This document shows, piece after piece, positions 1 to 7,996 of a stretch of 64,000 nucleotides of DNA. The notes under the pieces are model-generated. The model was given only the letters and a program-made list of their open reading frames with translations. It made no database searches and was not told the origin of the DNA. How positions within the stretch are numbered: the first letter of the stretch is position 1; the number at the start of each line of letters is the position of its first letter. Source of the stretch: CAVZYN01 sp963779515 (GTDB lineage Bacteria > Pseudomonadota > Alphaproteobacteria > Rhizobiales > Hyphomicrobiaceae); NCBI GenBank assembly GCA_963779515.1, contig CAVZYN010000001.1:1015594-1079593 (forward strand), in the 5' to 3' direction. Both the position numbers and the translations under genes were made by a program.

Positions 1-94
1 CGGTGCGTTGCTCGCGAAGCATCCATTCGGCGACCGCCTGGTTCGGCACCGTTTTCATCACTTCGGATAGAACATTGGTATCGAGCACAATCAT
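1..94 (-). CDS. PIN-domain toxin, VapC/FitB type (partial)
   Basis: The reverse strand opens with ATG at 94 and reads MIVLDTNVLSEVMK, the standard first beta strand of PIN-domain ribonucleases with the first catalytic Asp (D5) followed by T-N. The gene runs off the left edge, so only about 31 residues are visible and the remaining acidic active-site residues cannot be checked. It starts 6 nt after the stop of the ribbon-helix-helix gene upstream, the usual antitoxin-then-toxin order of VapBC/FitAB operons. By family it should be an Mg-dependent RNase neutralised by its partner. Confidence 0.8.
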   Translation of the reverse strand, partial: MIVLDTNVLSEVMKTVPNQAVAEWMLREQRT

Positions 95-100
95 CGCGGC

Positions 101-352
101 CTACTCGAACCGTGGTGGCTCACGGACGGGCTGACGTGGGAAAGGCTCCAGCTCGATGCCTCCTACAGGCTCGACGATGGCACGAATGGCATCATAGAGG
201 CTGCCGGTTGCCCGCTCCGGTAGTTCGCCGCCGAGAGCCGTGCTCAATATATCCTTCGCCTCGGCTTCCACCGAACGACCATGCGCCGCCGCGCGAGCCG
301 CAAGCCGCTGCGCGAGCGCGGTCTCGATATTGCTGATGGTTACGCTGGTCAT
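101..352 (-). CDS. FitA/VapB-type ribbon-helix-helix antitoxin
   Basis: 83 aa from ATG at 352, preceded by GGAG at about 7 nt; an upstream in-frame TTG at 358 is less likely. The N-terminus (MTSVTISNIE) forms the RHH beta strand, followed by helices with the motif HGRSVEAEAKDIL that is characteristic of FitA-like antitoxins. The C-terminal half is the acidic, Pro-rich tail that usually wraps the toxin. The PIN toxin gene starts 6 nt downstream. By family, the pair is expected to repress its own promoter upstream of 352. Confidence 0.85.
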   Translation of the reverse strand: MTSVTISNIETALAQRLAARAAAHGRSVEAEAKDILSTALGGELPERATGSLYDAIRAIVEPVGGIELEPFPRQPVREPPRFE

Positions 353-358
353 GGCCAA

Positions 359-811
359 TCTCCTGCGATGGGCAATCTACGCGCTGTTAGACCTTGTTGC
401 AATGCGGGGACGCCGAGCGACAGCTAACATCTTCGCGGCGAACCGTGTCATTTTTTGTATCAAGGGTAGCCGCTACCGACCGTTCGTTGCAGGCAGCGGC
501 ACAAAGAGCACTACGCCAGAAGAATCAAGTGGCGCAGAATCCAACGGCGTCTGCATCGGGCCTAAAACTCTTTGTTGCTGCACTTTGAAATCTTTCTTTA
601 CTCGCGGCAGCGATCGTCACCCGAGAGGGCCGAGACCCGTGCCCGGGACTCGGGCGAGCGGCCTGTCAGCCGCGAGTTAGAGCGCGGCCTCGCCACCGTC
701 GGCGTGGAGCCGCTCCAATTCACTTGATAGCGACTGCCCACTTGGCTCGCGAGAGAACAACCCAGTCTTGTGCCCTCACAAGCGGATGCCGCATCACAAT
801 GGCTGCTGATT
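359..811. other. no gene recognised
   Basis: Open frames exist on both strands here but none has a recognisable family signature, a good ribosome-binding site or sensible neighbours. The stretch lies between the toxin-antitoxin pair and a short doubtful reading frame and probably is intergenic or decayed mobile DNA. The promoter of the antitoxin gene should lie in the first 100 bases after 352; no clear -35/-10 pair stands out. Confidence 0.4.
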
Positions 812-973
812 TCACTCAGGACGAACATACAGTTTGCGACCATCCACGTCACGGAAAGTCACAAAATGTACCGCGAATCCGCCTTCCCTTGTTGTCGATC
901 CGTCCCGCATTCTGTTCGCTGCATCTTTCATGCGATCGGGACCTGGAGCCGCGCCGATGAAACTCTCAACCAC
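812..973 (-). CDS. possible small hypothetical protein
   Basis: A 53-codon reading frame on the reverse strand starts with GTG at 973 and ends in TGA at 812. Its C-terminal half (HFVTFRDVDGRKLYVRPE) looks like genuine protein, with alternating hydrophobic and charged residues suggestive of a beta hairpin. No family is recognised and the ribosome-binding site is weak. The IS256 element begins about 70 bp upstream of its start, so it may be the truncated end of a longer, decayed gene. Confidence 0.25.
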   Translation of the reverse strand: MVESFIGAAPGPDRMKDAANRMRDGSTTREGGFAVHFVTFRDVDGRKLYVRPE

Positions 974-1032
974 ACTGTCATCACTCGGCCCGGCTATACA
1001 CGCCGCTGCACTGCGTTACACGCGATTCACCG

Positions 1033-1041
1033 CGAACCATC
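1033..1041. repeat. left target-site duplication of the IS256 element
   Basis: CGAACCATC lies immediately outside the left inverted repeat and is repeated exactly at 2456-2464, outside the right inverted repeat. A 9-bp duplication fits the 8-9 bp typical of the IS256 family. Confidence 0.9.
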
Positions 1042-2455
1042 GAGCTATCGCCAATTCTTGGTGACGGCCGGGTCGGTCAGGCGGCGGCAGTTGCGGGCTG
1101 GCGGATCGGCTTTGCAACGATCTCGAACCCGTCAGCGAACTTCGCACCCAGGATGAGTTTTGGCAACTGGGTATGACCGTCGAGACGGCGCCAACTTTTC
1201 TGCGCGCCATCGACCAGCTTGAAGACCATGGCCAGCGCGGTCTTGTTCGAGAGGCATCCTTTCGATCGGATCGTCCTGTGTCGCACGGTCGCGAAGGTGC
1301 TCTCGATCGGGTTCGTTGTGCGCAGATGCTTCCAGTGCTCGGCGGGGAAATCGTAGAAGGCGAGCAGCGCGTTGCGATCCTTGTCGAGGCAGTCGGCGGC
1401 CTTCTCGTACTTGACCGAATAGCTTTCGATGAAGGCGTCGAACGCGGCCTCGGCAGCGACCTTGGTCTCGGCCATCCAGATCTCTTGCAATGCGCGCTTG
1501 GCTTTCGGCTGCTGGCTCTTCGGCAGCTTGGCGAGCACGTTGGCGGTCTTGTGCACCCAGCAGCGTTGCTCGCGCGTCTTCGGCCACACCTCGCCGGCCG
1601 CCTTCCAGAAGCCGAGCGCGCCGTCGGCGATCATCAACTCGGGCGATACGTCGAGCCCGCGTCGCTTCAGATCGAGCAGCAGTGCACGCCAGTCATGCGC
1701 ACTTTCCCTTGCACCATCGGTGAAACCGACCAGTTCCTTGCGGCCTTCCGGCGTCGCGCCGATGATGACGAGGATGCATTGCTTCTCGTCTTCGAGGCGC
1801 GCCTGCAGATGGATGCCGTCGGCCCAGACGTAGACGTAGCGCTTCGTCGACAGGTCGCGCTTCTGCCACTGCGCGTGGTCGTCCCGCCAGCCATCCTTCA
1901 GGCGGCCAATCGCCGACGCCGACAGGCCCGCTGCTTGCTTGCCGAGCAGGGCTGCCAACGCCTCGGAGAAGTCGCCGGTCGAGATGCCCTTGAGATAGAG
2001 GATCGGCAGTAGCGTCTCGATCGACTTCGAACGCCGCATGTACGGCGGCAGGATCGTCGGCGAGAAACGGACGCGGCCGGGAGCATCGGCGGCTGCCTCG
2101 CGGTCGCGCACGCGCGGCTGGCGAACGGCCACGGGGCCGATGCCGGTCATCACCTCGCGTTCGGGCAGGTGACCGTGCCGGACGACGCGCTTCCGGCCAT
2201 CTTCGGTCTTCAGATCGGCATGAATGCCGAGAAAATCGGCGACCTCCGCTTCGACTGCCTGGGCGAGCAGGGCGCGGGCCCCATTGCGCAAGACTTCGGT
2301 GAGTTGATCCTTGAAGGCTCCTGGCTGAATCAGCTTGATGACGTTATCGTTGGGCACGGCATATCGCTCCTTTGGTGGAGAAGTGGAGGCGTCAAGCACC
2401 CCCACGGTATGCCGCCTTCCCAATTCCCGCCGTCACCAACTTGCGGCCATAGCTC
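1042..2455 (-). mobile_element. complete IS256-family insertion sequence (1414 bp)
   Basis: The ends carry 27-bp imperfect inverted repeats, at 1042-1068 and 2429-2455. Both read GAGCTAT, two or three variable blocks, then TTGGTGACGGC. Exact 9-bp direct repeats (CGAACCATC) flank the element at 1033-1041 and 2456-2464. A single intact transposase gene fills it on the reverse strand. Intact ends, open frame and perfect target duplication mean this is a simple, fairly recent insertion. It landed in sequence with no recognisable gene. Confidence 0.92.
1077..2357 (-). CDS. IS256-family (Mutator-type) transposase
   Basis: 426 aa starting at GTG 2357, with AAAGGAG 8 nt upstream; a 22-codon in-frame extension to 2423 lacks such a signal and would reach the terminal repeat. 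The DDE residues can be seen: Asp in VWADGIHLQA, Asp in ELMIADGALG, and Glu in TTNPIESTFATVRHR. The C..H motif of the family is present in QRCWVHKTANVL. Length and order match full-size IS256 transposases, so it is likely functional. It catalyses excision and insertion of its own element. Confidence 0.95.
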   Translation of the reverse strand: MPNDNVIKLIQPGAFKDQLTEVLRNGARALLAQAVEAEVADFLGIHADLKTEDGRKRVVRHGHLPEREVMTGIGPVAVRQPRVRDREAAADAPGRVRFSPTILPPYMRRSKSIETLLPILYLKGISTGDFSEALAALLGKQAAGLSASAIGRLKDGWRDDHAQWQKRDLSTKRYVYVWADGIHLQARLEDEKQCILVIIGATPEGRKELVGFTDGARESAHDWRALLLDLKRRGLDVSPELMIADGALGFWKAAGEVWPKTREQRCWVHKTANVLAKLPKSQQPKAKRALQEIWMAETKVAAEAAFDAFIESYSVKYEKAADCLDKDRNALLAFYDFPAEHWKHLRTTNPIESTFATVRHRTIRSKGCLSNKTALAMVFKLVDGAQKSWRRLDGHTQLPKLILGAKFADGFEIVAKPIRQPATAAA

Positions 2456-2464
2456 CGAACCATC
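2456..2464. repeat. right target-site duplication of the IS256 element
   Basis: CGAACCATC directly follows the right inverted repeat and is identical to 1033-1041. Confidence 0.9.
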
Positions 2465-2690
2465 CTTCACAGCCCACGATGTCCTGCTCCATTATTGTTC
2501 ACGCGCACCGTCTGTGGCGCATGACTCGTGGTGCCAACATGTTTCGTCCGGTGAACAACGACTGCCAACGTCCTGGAGGTTCCCGCAAGCTCCTCCTTGC
2601 TCCCGCGTTTTTCCCGCGATTGCCCATTGCCTTGCGCATGGATGGCACCCGACACTGTCGTAGGAGCCGTGTTGATGAGGGATCACAACC

Positions 2691-2897
2691 ATGATCGCTG
2701 ATGAGACGCCTGCGCTGCCAGACGACGATCTGCCCGAACCGCCGATCAAAGCAGCCAACGACAACGGCAACGAAACGGCGAGCGCGCATGATCCTCGCAT
2801 TCTGGCGATTGCGCGCGCCATCGGGCGACAGATCGCCCGCGAGCAGATGCAAATGCAACAAGCTCACAATGACAACGATCGTCAGGAAAAGTCATGA
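2691..2897 (+). CDS. small recombinase-associated hypothetical protein
   Basis: 68 aa, starting at ATG 2691 and ending 79 bp before the serine recombinase. The N-terminal third is acidic and Pro-rich. The middle contains KAANDN, a motif common in small alphaproteobacterial proteins, followed by a predicted amphipathic helix (ILAIARAIGRQIAREQM). I recall small proteins of this kind directly upstream of large serine recombinases in this group, but the function is unknown. Its position suggests an operon with the recombinase. Confidence 0.5.
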   Translation: MIADETPALPDDDLPEPPIKAANDNGNETASAHDPRILAIARAIGRQIAREQMQMQQAHNDNDRQEKS

Positions 2898-2976
2898 GAT
2901 CGGCACTTTCGCCAAACACACTATCGCTCATCGCCAGACCACTGCTGACAGGCACTCACGTCTCGGAGAGGACATC

Positions 2977-4625
2977 ATGACCCGCGTCGCGCTTTACGCC
3001 CGATACTCCTCCGACAATCAGCGCGAGGCGTCGATTGAGGATCAACTCCGGCTCTGCCGCATCTATGCGGAAAAACAAGGCTGGACCATTGTCGGCAACT
3101 ATTCAGATAAGGCCGTGTCCGGGGCTTCGCTCGTTCGTGCCGGTATCCAAGGGCTGCTTGTCGACGCCCTCGATGGCCGGTTTGATATCGTGCTGTCCGA
3201 AGCGCTCGATCGCATCAGCAGGGATCAAGAGGATGTGGCTGGAATCTTCAAGCGCATGGCGTTTGCGACGGTGAAGATCGTCACCCTGTCCGAAGGGGAG
3301 ATCACGCACCTGCACGTCGGGCTCAAAGGCACAATGAATGCGCTGTTCCTGAAAGACCTCGCCGACAAGACGCGGCGTGGATTGCGCGGCCGGGTCGAGG
3401 CCGGCAAGTCTGGCGGCGGTCTCTGCTACGGGTACGAGGTCGTGAAGCAAACCGACAGCGCCGGCGAGCCGGTATGCGGTGGCCGTCGCATTGTGCCGGA
3501 GGCAGCCGATGTTGTGCGGCGCATTTTTCGAGACGTTTGTCAGCGGACATTCCCCGCGCCGTATTGCCTTCGCGCTCAACAAGGACAGCATCCCCGGCCC
3601 AGACGGCTCGGCCTGGGGCGACACCACCATCCGCGGTCATGTCAGTCGGGGCACCGGCATCCTCAACAACGAACTCTATGCCGGCCGCCTCGTCTGGAAC
3701 CGGCAACGCTATCTGAAGGACCCGAGCACCGGCCGCCGCGTGTCGCGCCTCAATCCGCCGAGTGAATGGATCACCGTCGACGTGCCCGACCTCCGGATTG
3801 TTGACGATGATCTTTGGCAAGCCGCGCGCCGCCATCAGGCGGCATGGCCAAGGTGTTCGAGGCCACAACCAACGGCGTTCGCATCGCTCGCGCCAAGGCG
3901 CGTAGCGGATTGCGCCGTCCGAACTACTTGCTGTCAGGGCTTCTCATCTGTGGATGCTGCAACGGTAAATATGGGCTTGTCGTTGGCGACCGTTATGGCT
4001 GCCTCAACCGCCATCGCCGCAACACGTGCGACAACGGCCGCACCATTCGCCGCGCCGTCATTGAAGAGCGTGCCCTCACGGGGCTCAAAGAGAAACTGGT
4101 GTCCGCCGATGCCGTTGCCGAAGCGGTCCGCGCCTATCACGAAGCCATGAACCGCGAGAAGCAAGATCAGCGCGCCCAGTCGAGCGCCGACCGGCAGACG
4201 CTCGTCAAAGTCGAGCGCACGATCAAGAGCATCATCACCGCCATTGAGGACGGCATGTACCAACCGTCGATGAAAGCCCGCATGGATGATCTGGAGCGGC
4301 AGAAGGCGGAGATCATGGCGCGCATCGCCGTCGAGACGACGCCACTGCCGGACGTCAATCCGAACATTGCGGACATCTACCGCCACAAGGTCCAGCATCT
4401 CAGCGCGGCGTTGGCTGACCCCAAGACAACCCAGGAGGCCACAATGGCCATTCGATCGCTGATTGGCGAGATCGTCTGATGCCCGGCGACAAGCGCGGCG
4501 AGGTTCACGCGACCTTACGCGGCGAGCTGATGAGCATCCTCGATTTCGCCGCCGGGCGCGGCGAGAAAAGAACCAACGTTCCGCGCGTTATAACAGCGGT
4601 GGCTTCCAGCCCCCGCAACCACTGA
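2977..4625 (+). pseudogene. large serine recombinase, frameshifted
   Basis: ATG at 2977 follows GGAGAGG. The resolvase N-terminus is intact: the YARYSS motif with the catalytic Ser, then the conserved region ending in SEALDRISRDQEDVA. The recombinase domain, a zinc ribbon (CGCCNGKYG with a downstream CLNRHRRNTCDN) and a coiled coil follow. The frame changes three times: an extra T in the T5 run at 3524-3528, a one-base loss near 3842, and a missing base at 4477 that turns the expected GEIVLMPG into a stop. The frame resumes to TGA at 4625. As written it cannot yield a full protein, although a fragment ending shortly after 3530 would contain the catalytic domain. One lesion lies in a homopolymer, so sequencing error is possible. 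Confidence 0.85.
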
Positions 4626-5336
4626 TAGTGTTCGTCCCGAGGCCGAAGTTCCCCGCGTGTTCCGCCCAGCGGCAAACGCGAGGATAGGCCCGAGCTCGCC
4701 GCTCAGGGTTGTGTGCACCTCGCCGCGGCTCGATCCCGGCATCAGCACGATTTCCCCGATCAGCGAGCGGATCGCCGCCTGGGCCTCCTGCCGCGCCTGC
4801 GGATCGGAGAGTGCTTCATGCAGCCGCATGACCTTCCGCCGATAGATCTCGGCGATGTTCGGGTTGACGTCGAGAGGTTGTGGCTCGGTCTCGGCGAGAC
4901 GCACCGTCACTTCCGCCCTCTCCTGCTGCAGTAGCGCCAAGCGTGCTTTCATCGAGGATTCGTAGAAGCCATCCTCAATCGCCTTGATCATCTTTGCGAC
5001 CGCGTGCTCGATCCTAGCGAGCGCGTCGCGGTCTGCGCTGGCCTGGGCCCGGCGCTCTTGATAGCGGCGGTTCATCTCTTGATGATACGCGCGCGCTGCC
5101 TCGGCCACGGCCTCTGCCGACACGAGATTCTCCGTCAAGCCCTTCAGGGCGCGCTCCTCGATCTCGGCACGCTGGATCGTGCGATTGTTGTCGCATGTTC
5201 GCCGGTTGAAATGGTTGCGGCAGCCATACCGCTCCTTGTTGACGATGCCGTAGCGGCCTTTGCAGGCGCCGCACATCAGCAACCCCGAGAGCAAGAATAT
5301 CGGACGGCGAGCGTGATGCATGTGCTTCGCTCGCGC
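4515..5336 (-). pseudogene. C-terminal remnant of a second serine recombinase
   Basis: The reverse-strand frame encodes the C-terminal half only: the zinc-ribbon segment LLMCGACKGRYG, CRNHFNRRTCDN, then the long charged coiled coil and the conserved end RSLIGEIVLMPG. It is colinear with and clearly related to the recombinase at 2977-4625 but diverged, so it is a different copy. The catalytic N-terminus is missing. At about 5336 the homology stops and the sequence becomes a relaxase fragment in another frame. The two recombinase copies point at each other, tail to tail. Confidence 0.8.
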
Positions 5337-5907
5337 CGCTCTGACGCCGGCTGACGATCGCGCCCCACGTGCCGTCCTTGCGGGGCGCAAGGTTGAAAAT
5401 AAATACGTGCGTGTGCAATTGCGGGTCGAGCGCGCGGCTCGTGTGATGCTCGAACGCCGCCATCAGAAGTCCGGCCGTGGGCTCGCGGATCGCGCCACCT
5501 TTGCCGCGACGTGCCCATGCGGCGGTGCTTTGCAGATGGGTTGCCGCCGCCATGACGGCGGCACGCTGCGCCTGCTCGATCCGAGGGCGTTTGTCGGCGT
5601 CCGACAACGCCCACAACACAGACACGGTTTTCGGCGCGCTGAACGTCATGTCCCAACCCGCCGCGTGATTTTGAACCCTGCCGCCAAGGCGGGCCAACGT
5701 CGCGCCCGTCTTCGGATCGATGCCGTTCAGCGCCGCTTCGAACTCGGATCGGACGACGGGACCGTCGAGCGAAAGCCGCGCCGCCCCCTCCCCCGCCCAC
5801 CGCCCAGGCGGCTCACCATGGCGCAAATAGTAGTCGTCGCGGCCAAGGTGACCGTAGTAGCCGAGTGCTGCTTGAACACCGCCACGGGCCGAGATTGAAG
5901 CAACCAT
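5337..5907 (-). pseudogene. MobF-type (TrwC/TraA) relaxase, N-terminal fragment
   Basis: ATG at 5907 opens MVASISARGGVQAALGYY, followed by DMTFSAPKTVSVLWAL and by HHTSRALDPQLHTHVFIFN. The last carries the HxH-type metal-binding His residues of TrwC-family conjugative relaxases. In intact proteins this domain nicks and covalently carries the plasmid strand and is followed by a helicase domain. Here the similarity ends at about 5340, after some 190 residues, where it joins the recombinase remnant, so the helicase part is gone. The upstream gene ends 3 nt before this start. Confidence 0.8.
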
Positions 5908-5910
5908 AGG

Positions 5911-6204
5911 TCAGCCTCGAATCTCGCGAATGCGCTCTGCGGCCTCCGCCGACAATGGAGGTGACAGCGGACGCCGAGAAATAACTTCAGTATCGCCCTC
6001 GCGGCTTTCCGGACTTCGCGTCGACCAGATTGCCGGAACATGTCCCGGCCGCCGAACCGGCAATGTCACGAACGGCACGTGCATTTCGAGCACGTCGGGA
6101 CCGAGGCCCAGCATCAGGGCGCGGATATGGTCGCGGCGCGGTCCGAGACGCGCAGCAATCTCGTCGGCGGTGATCACGCGGCGCATGTGATGGATGGACG
6201 TCAT
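5911..6204 (-). CDS. hypothetical protein upstream of the relaxase fragment
   Basis: 97 aa from 6204, or 91 aa from the ATG at 6186, which gives the more natural N-terminus MRRVITADEIAARLG. That segment resembles a helix-turn-helix, and the rest is Pro- and Arg-rich with no recognised fold. It stops 3 nt before the relaxase start and so was probably co-transcribed with it, as a mobilisation accessory or regulatory protein. The function is not established. The first bases overlap the RTX fragment on the other strand, so the 5' end lies at or near a recombination junction. Confidence 0.5.
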   Translation of the reverse strand: MTSIHHMRRVITADEIAARLGPRRDHIRALMLGLGPDVLEMHVPFVTLPVRRPGHVPAIWSTRSPESREGDTEVISRRPLSPPLSAEAAERIREIRG

Positions 6205-6496
6205 CTACGACTTCGTGGCTGGCCGCGATCAGATCGATCTGAGCGCGTTCGACTTGAGCGGCGGCCTCGTCGAGATGGTGCTGGCGGACGACTTCACGGA
6301 CGCCAATGTGGCAGGCTTCTACAGCGGCGGCTCCGTGGCCGTGGAATACATCGGCGGCAACGGCGCAGGCTCGCGCGATGCGCGGATCTACGTCGATACC
6401 GACGACAACGGCAACCTCGATATCGACACCGACCTGGTGATCGAACTCCACAACATCACCGACAACGCCTTGAGCACCAACGACTTCATCTACTGA
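6194..6496 (+). pseudogene. C-terminal end of an RTX/serralysin-type secreted protein
   Basis: About 100 codons ending at TGA 6496. The start (DVIYDFVAGRDQIDLSAFD) is the standard sequence just after the calcium-binding nonapeptide repeats in type I-secreted proteins. It is followed by an acidic segment with DTDDNGNLDIDTD and a C-terminal hydrophobic secretion-signal-like tail (DFIY). The nonapeptide repeats and everything before them are absent, because the frame begins at the junction with the mobilisation genes near 6195. A strong terminator follows at 6547. It is most simply the leftover 3' end of a large adhesin or toxin gene cut by insertion. Confidence 0.7.
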
Positions 6497-6546
6497 AGTC
6501 CCCCCCGGCGCCGGCGGGAGCCTCGGCTCCCGCTGGATCCAAGTCG

Positions 6547-6576
6547 AAAAGGCTCGAGCCATGCTCGAGCCTTTTT
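6547..6576 (+). terminator. intrinsic terminator after the RTX fragment
   Basis: GGCTCGAG (6551-6558), a five-base loop, then CTCGAGCC (6564-6571) form a perfect 8-bp GC-rich stem, preceded by AAAA and followed by TTTTT. The near symmetry means it could also terminate reverse-strand transcripts. A second possible hairpin (GCGGGAGCC/GGCTCCCGC) lies at about 6515-6535. Confidence 0.85.
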
Positions 6577-6824
6577 CGTATGCGCTGAGGCAACGCCGCC
6601 CGGCGCCGCCGTCAGCGACCGCTTCCTGAGAAGGTAGGTCCGCAGCCGCCTTGAGCTCGGCGCGATCTTGCGTTACTTGCGACGCTCGGCGAGCGGTCAC
6701 CGCAAGCCCAGGACGTTCGAATTAGGTGGACGGCCAACACACGCGAGCGGAAACTCGATAGTGCCGTAGGAAACCATATAACGCCGCACCATGCGCAATC
6801 ACGTCGGCTGACAGAACTGGCGCA

Positions 6825-7634
6825 CTACCCCGACCCGCCCCTCAAGATGTCCCACATGCTGCGCACGATCGTCGCCTCCGACGGCAGGTCCGCCTCGGGG
6901 AATTCCTTCAGCGCCTCCTGCCGCGCGGCATGGGCCACCACTTTCAGCTTCCATTCCGGATGAGCCGCGTGGAGCTGGCGAACGATCTCGGCCACGCGCG
7001 GCCAAGACGGCTTTTGCGGGCGGCCGCGTGAGCGAGCGGTCTGCTCGTCGGGACCGTGGGGCTCGTCAACAATCGATATCCGCTCGGGCACTTCGACCAC
7101 CAGAGCCGATGGGACACCGAGACCCTGTGCCGAGAGCCACGCCGTCAGCTTGGCAACAGGAACGACGATGGATTCGAGCTCGACACGCCCGTGATCGGGA
7201 AAGTCCCGGAACGGAATCGCGGTCAGTGCCGCGCAGGCTCCGGCCGGATCGTAGCTCGGCGCAAATCGCTCGAGGAGCGGCAACCACCGTGACTGCGTGC
7301 CGGGCAACGCGTCGTGCGTTTCGAGTACACGCATGACGGTGTCGCGGTTGACGCCGTAGAAGCGCTTCGGTCGCGGGGCGAGAGCGGCCAGGTCCGGCGA
7401 CAATTCGTGCCGCGGAACTTCGATTTCCATGTGCAGCCAATCCTCGGGCTGATTAGGAGCATCCAGGTCCAGCATGTGGCTCGCGGGCAATTCAAACTCA
7501 CCGGAGAACAGCGCGCGCTTGAGGAGATCCATCACGTCGCCGGCGGCCCGGTGCGCCGGCTCCTGCGCCATCAGCTCCGCCGCGCGCCCGAGCCTCATGT
7601 AGCCCTCGTCGAGTGGTGAAATCGGTTCGGACAT
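6825..7634 (-). CDS. hypothetical protein of mobile-region type
   Basis: 269 aa from ATG 7634 (MSEPISPLDEGYMRLGRAAELM); in-frame codons further upstream are Lys/Arg-rich and unlikely to be translated. No enzymatic motif is recognised. The N-terminal half resembles proteins that accompany integrases in Hyphomicrobiales islands. The C-terminal 80 residues are basic and helical (GRPQKPSWPRVAEIVRQL onward), compatible with nucleic-acid binding. It sits alone between the RTX terminator and the core-like operon that ends at 7997. Function unknown. Confidence 0.55.
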   Translation of the reverse strand: MSEPISPLDEGYMRLGRAAELMAQEPAHRAAGDVMDLLKRALFSGEFELPASHMLDLDAPNQPEDWLHMEIEVPRHELSPDLAALAPRPKRFYGVNRDTVMRVLETHDALPGTQSRWLPLLERFAPSYDPAGACAALTAIPFRDFPDHGRVELESIVVPVAKLTAWLSAQGLGVPSALVVEVPERISIVDEPHGPDEQTARSRGRPQKPSWPRVAEIVRQLHAAHPEWKLKVVAHAARQEALKEFPEADLPSEATIVRSMWDILRGGSG

Positions 7635-7996
7635 GTGCGGTGCTCCCAGCTTTCGCTTTTTTGGCTCTCGCTTTTTGGTTCGCTGTCTCTGTACGCGCTT
7701 CGCCCCTCGATGCGATTGCGACAGCCTCCGCAACCACCATCACGGGAGAGATCTCACCAGAACAGAGGCGGATCAATGGCCAAACACGGCAACCCTCAAA
7801 TCGGGGTCGACAACAGACTCCACCAACCGCGGCAGCGAGCCCCCGCAACCAACCTTTTCAAGCACTTAGCGGGGTCCAAAGCCCGCTCTCCTGATTTACT
7901 AACGTGATCTTTACTGGCCTCTCCTATGCTCCGGCGCCAACAACTCGTCCAGAGTAACCACGCGGGCCGCTTACCGCTCTCATTGTGGCTCCCGCG
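7635..7996. other. intergenic, no gene recognised
   Basis: This stretch separates the accessory region from the minus-strand metabolic run. Plus-strand frames exist, one with a signal-peptide-like start, but they begin inside the neighbouring gene and have no family support. It presumably holds the promoter of the gene at 6825-7634 and the 3' end of the dehydratase transcript; no clear terminator is seen. Confidence 0.4.

Noticed and set aside
1173..2012. Long open frame antisense to the IS256 transposase
   Set aside because: It is the mirror of a GC-rich coding frame; no start signal and no family resemblance.
5987..6700. 237-codon reverse frame over the RTX fragment
   Set aside because: It is antisense to clear RTX coding sequence and crosses its terminator.
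7613..7894. Plus-strand frame with a signal-peptide-like start
   Set aside because: It starts antisense to the 5' end of the gene at 6825-7634, and the tail after the hydrophobic stretch is low-complexity; no family match.
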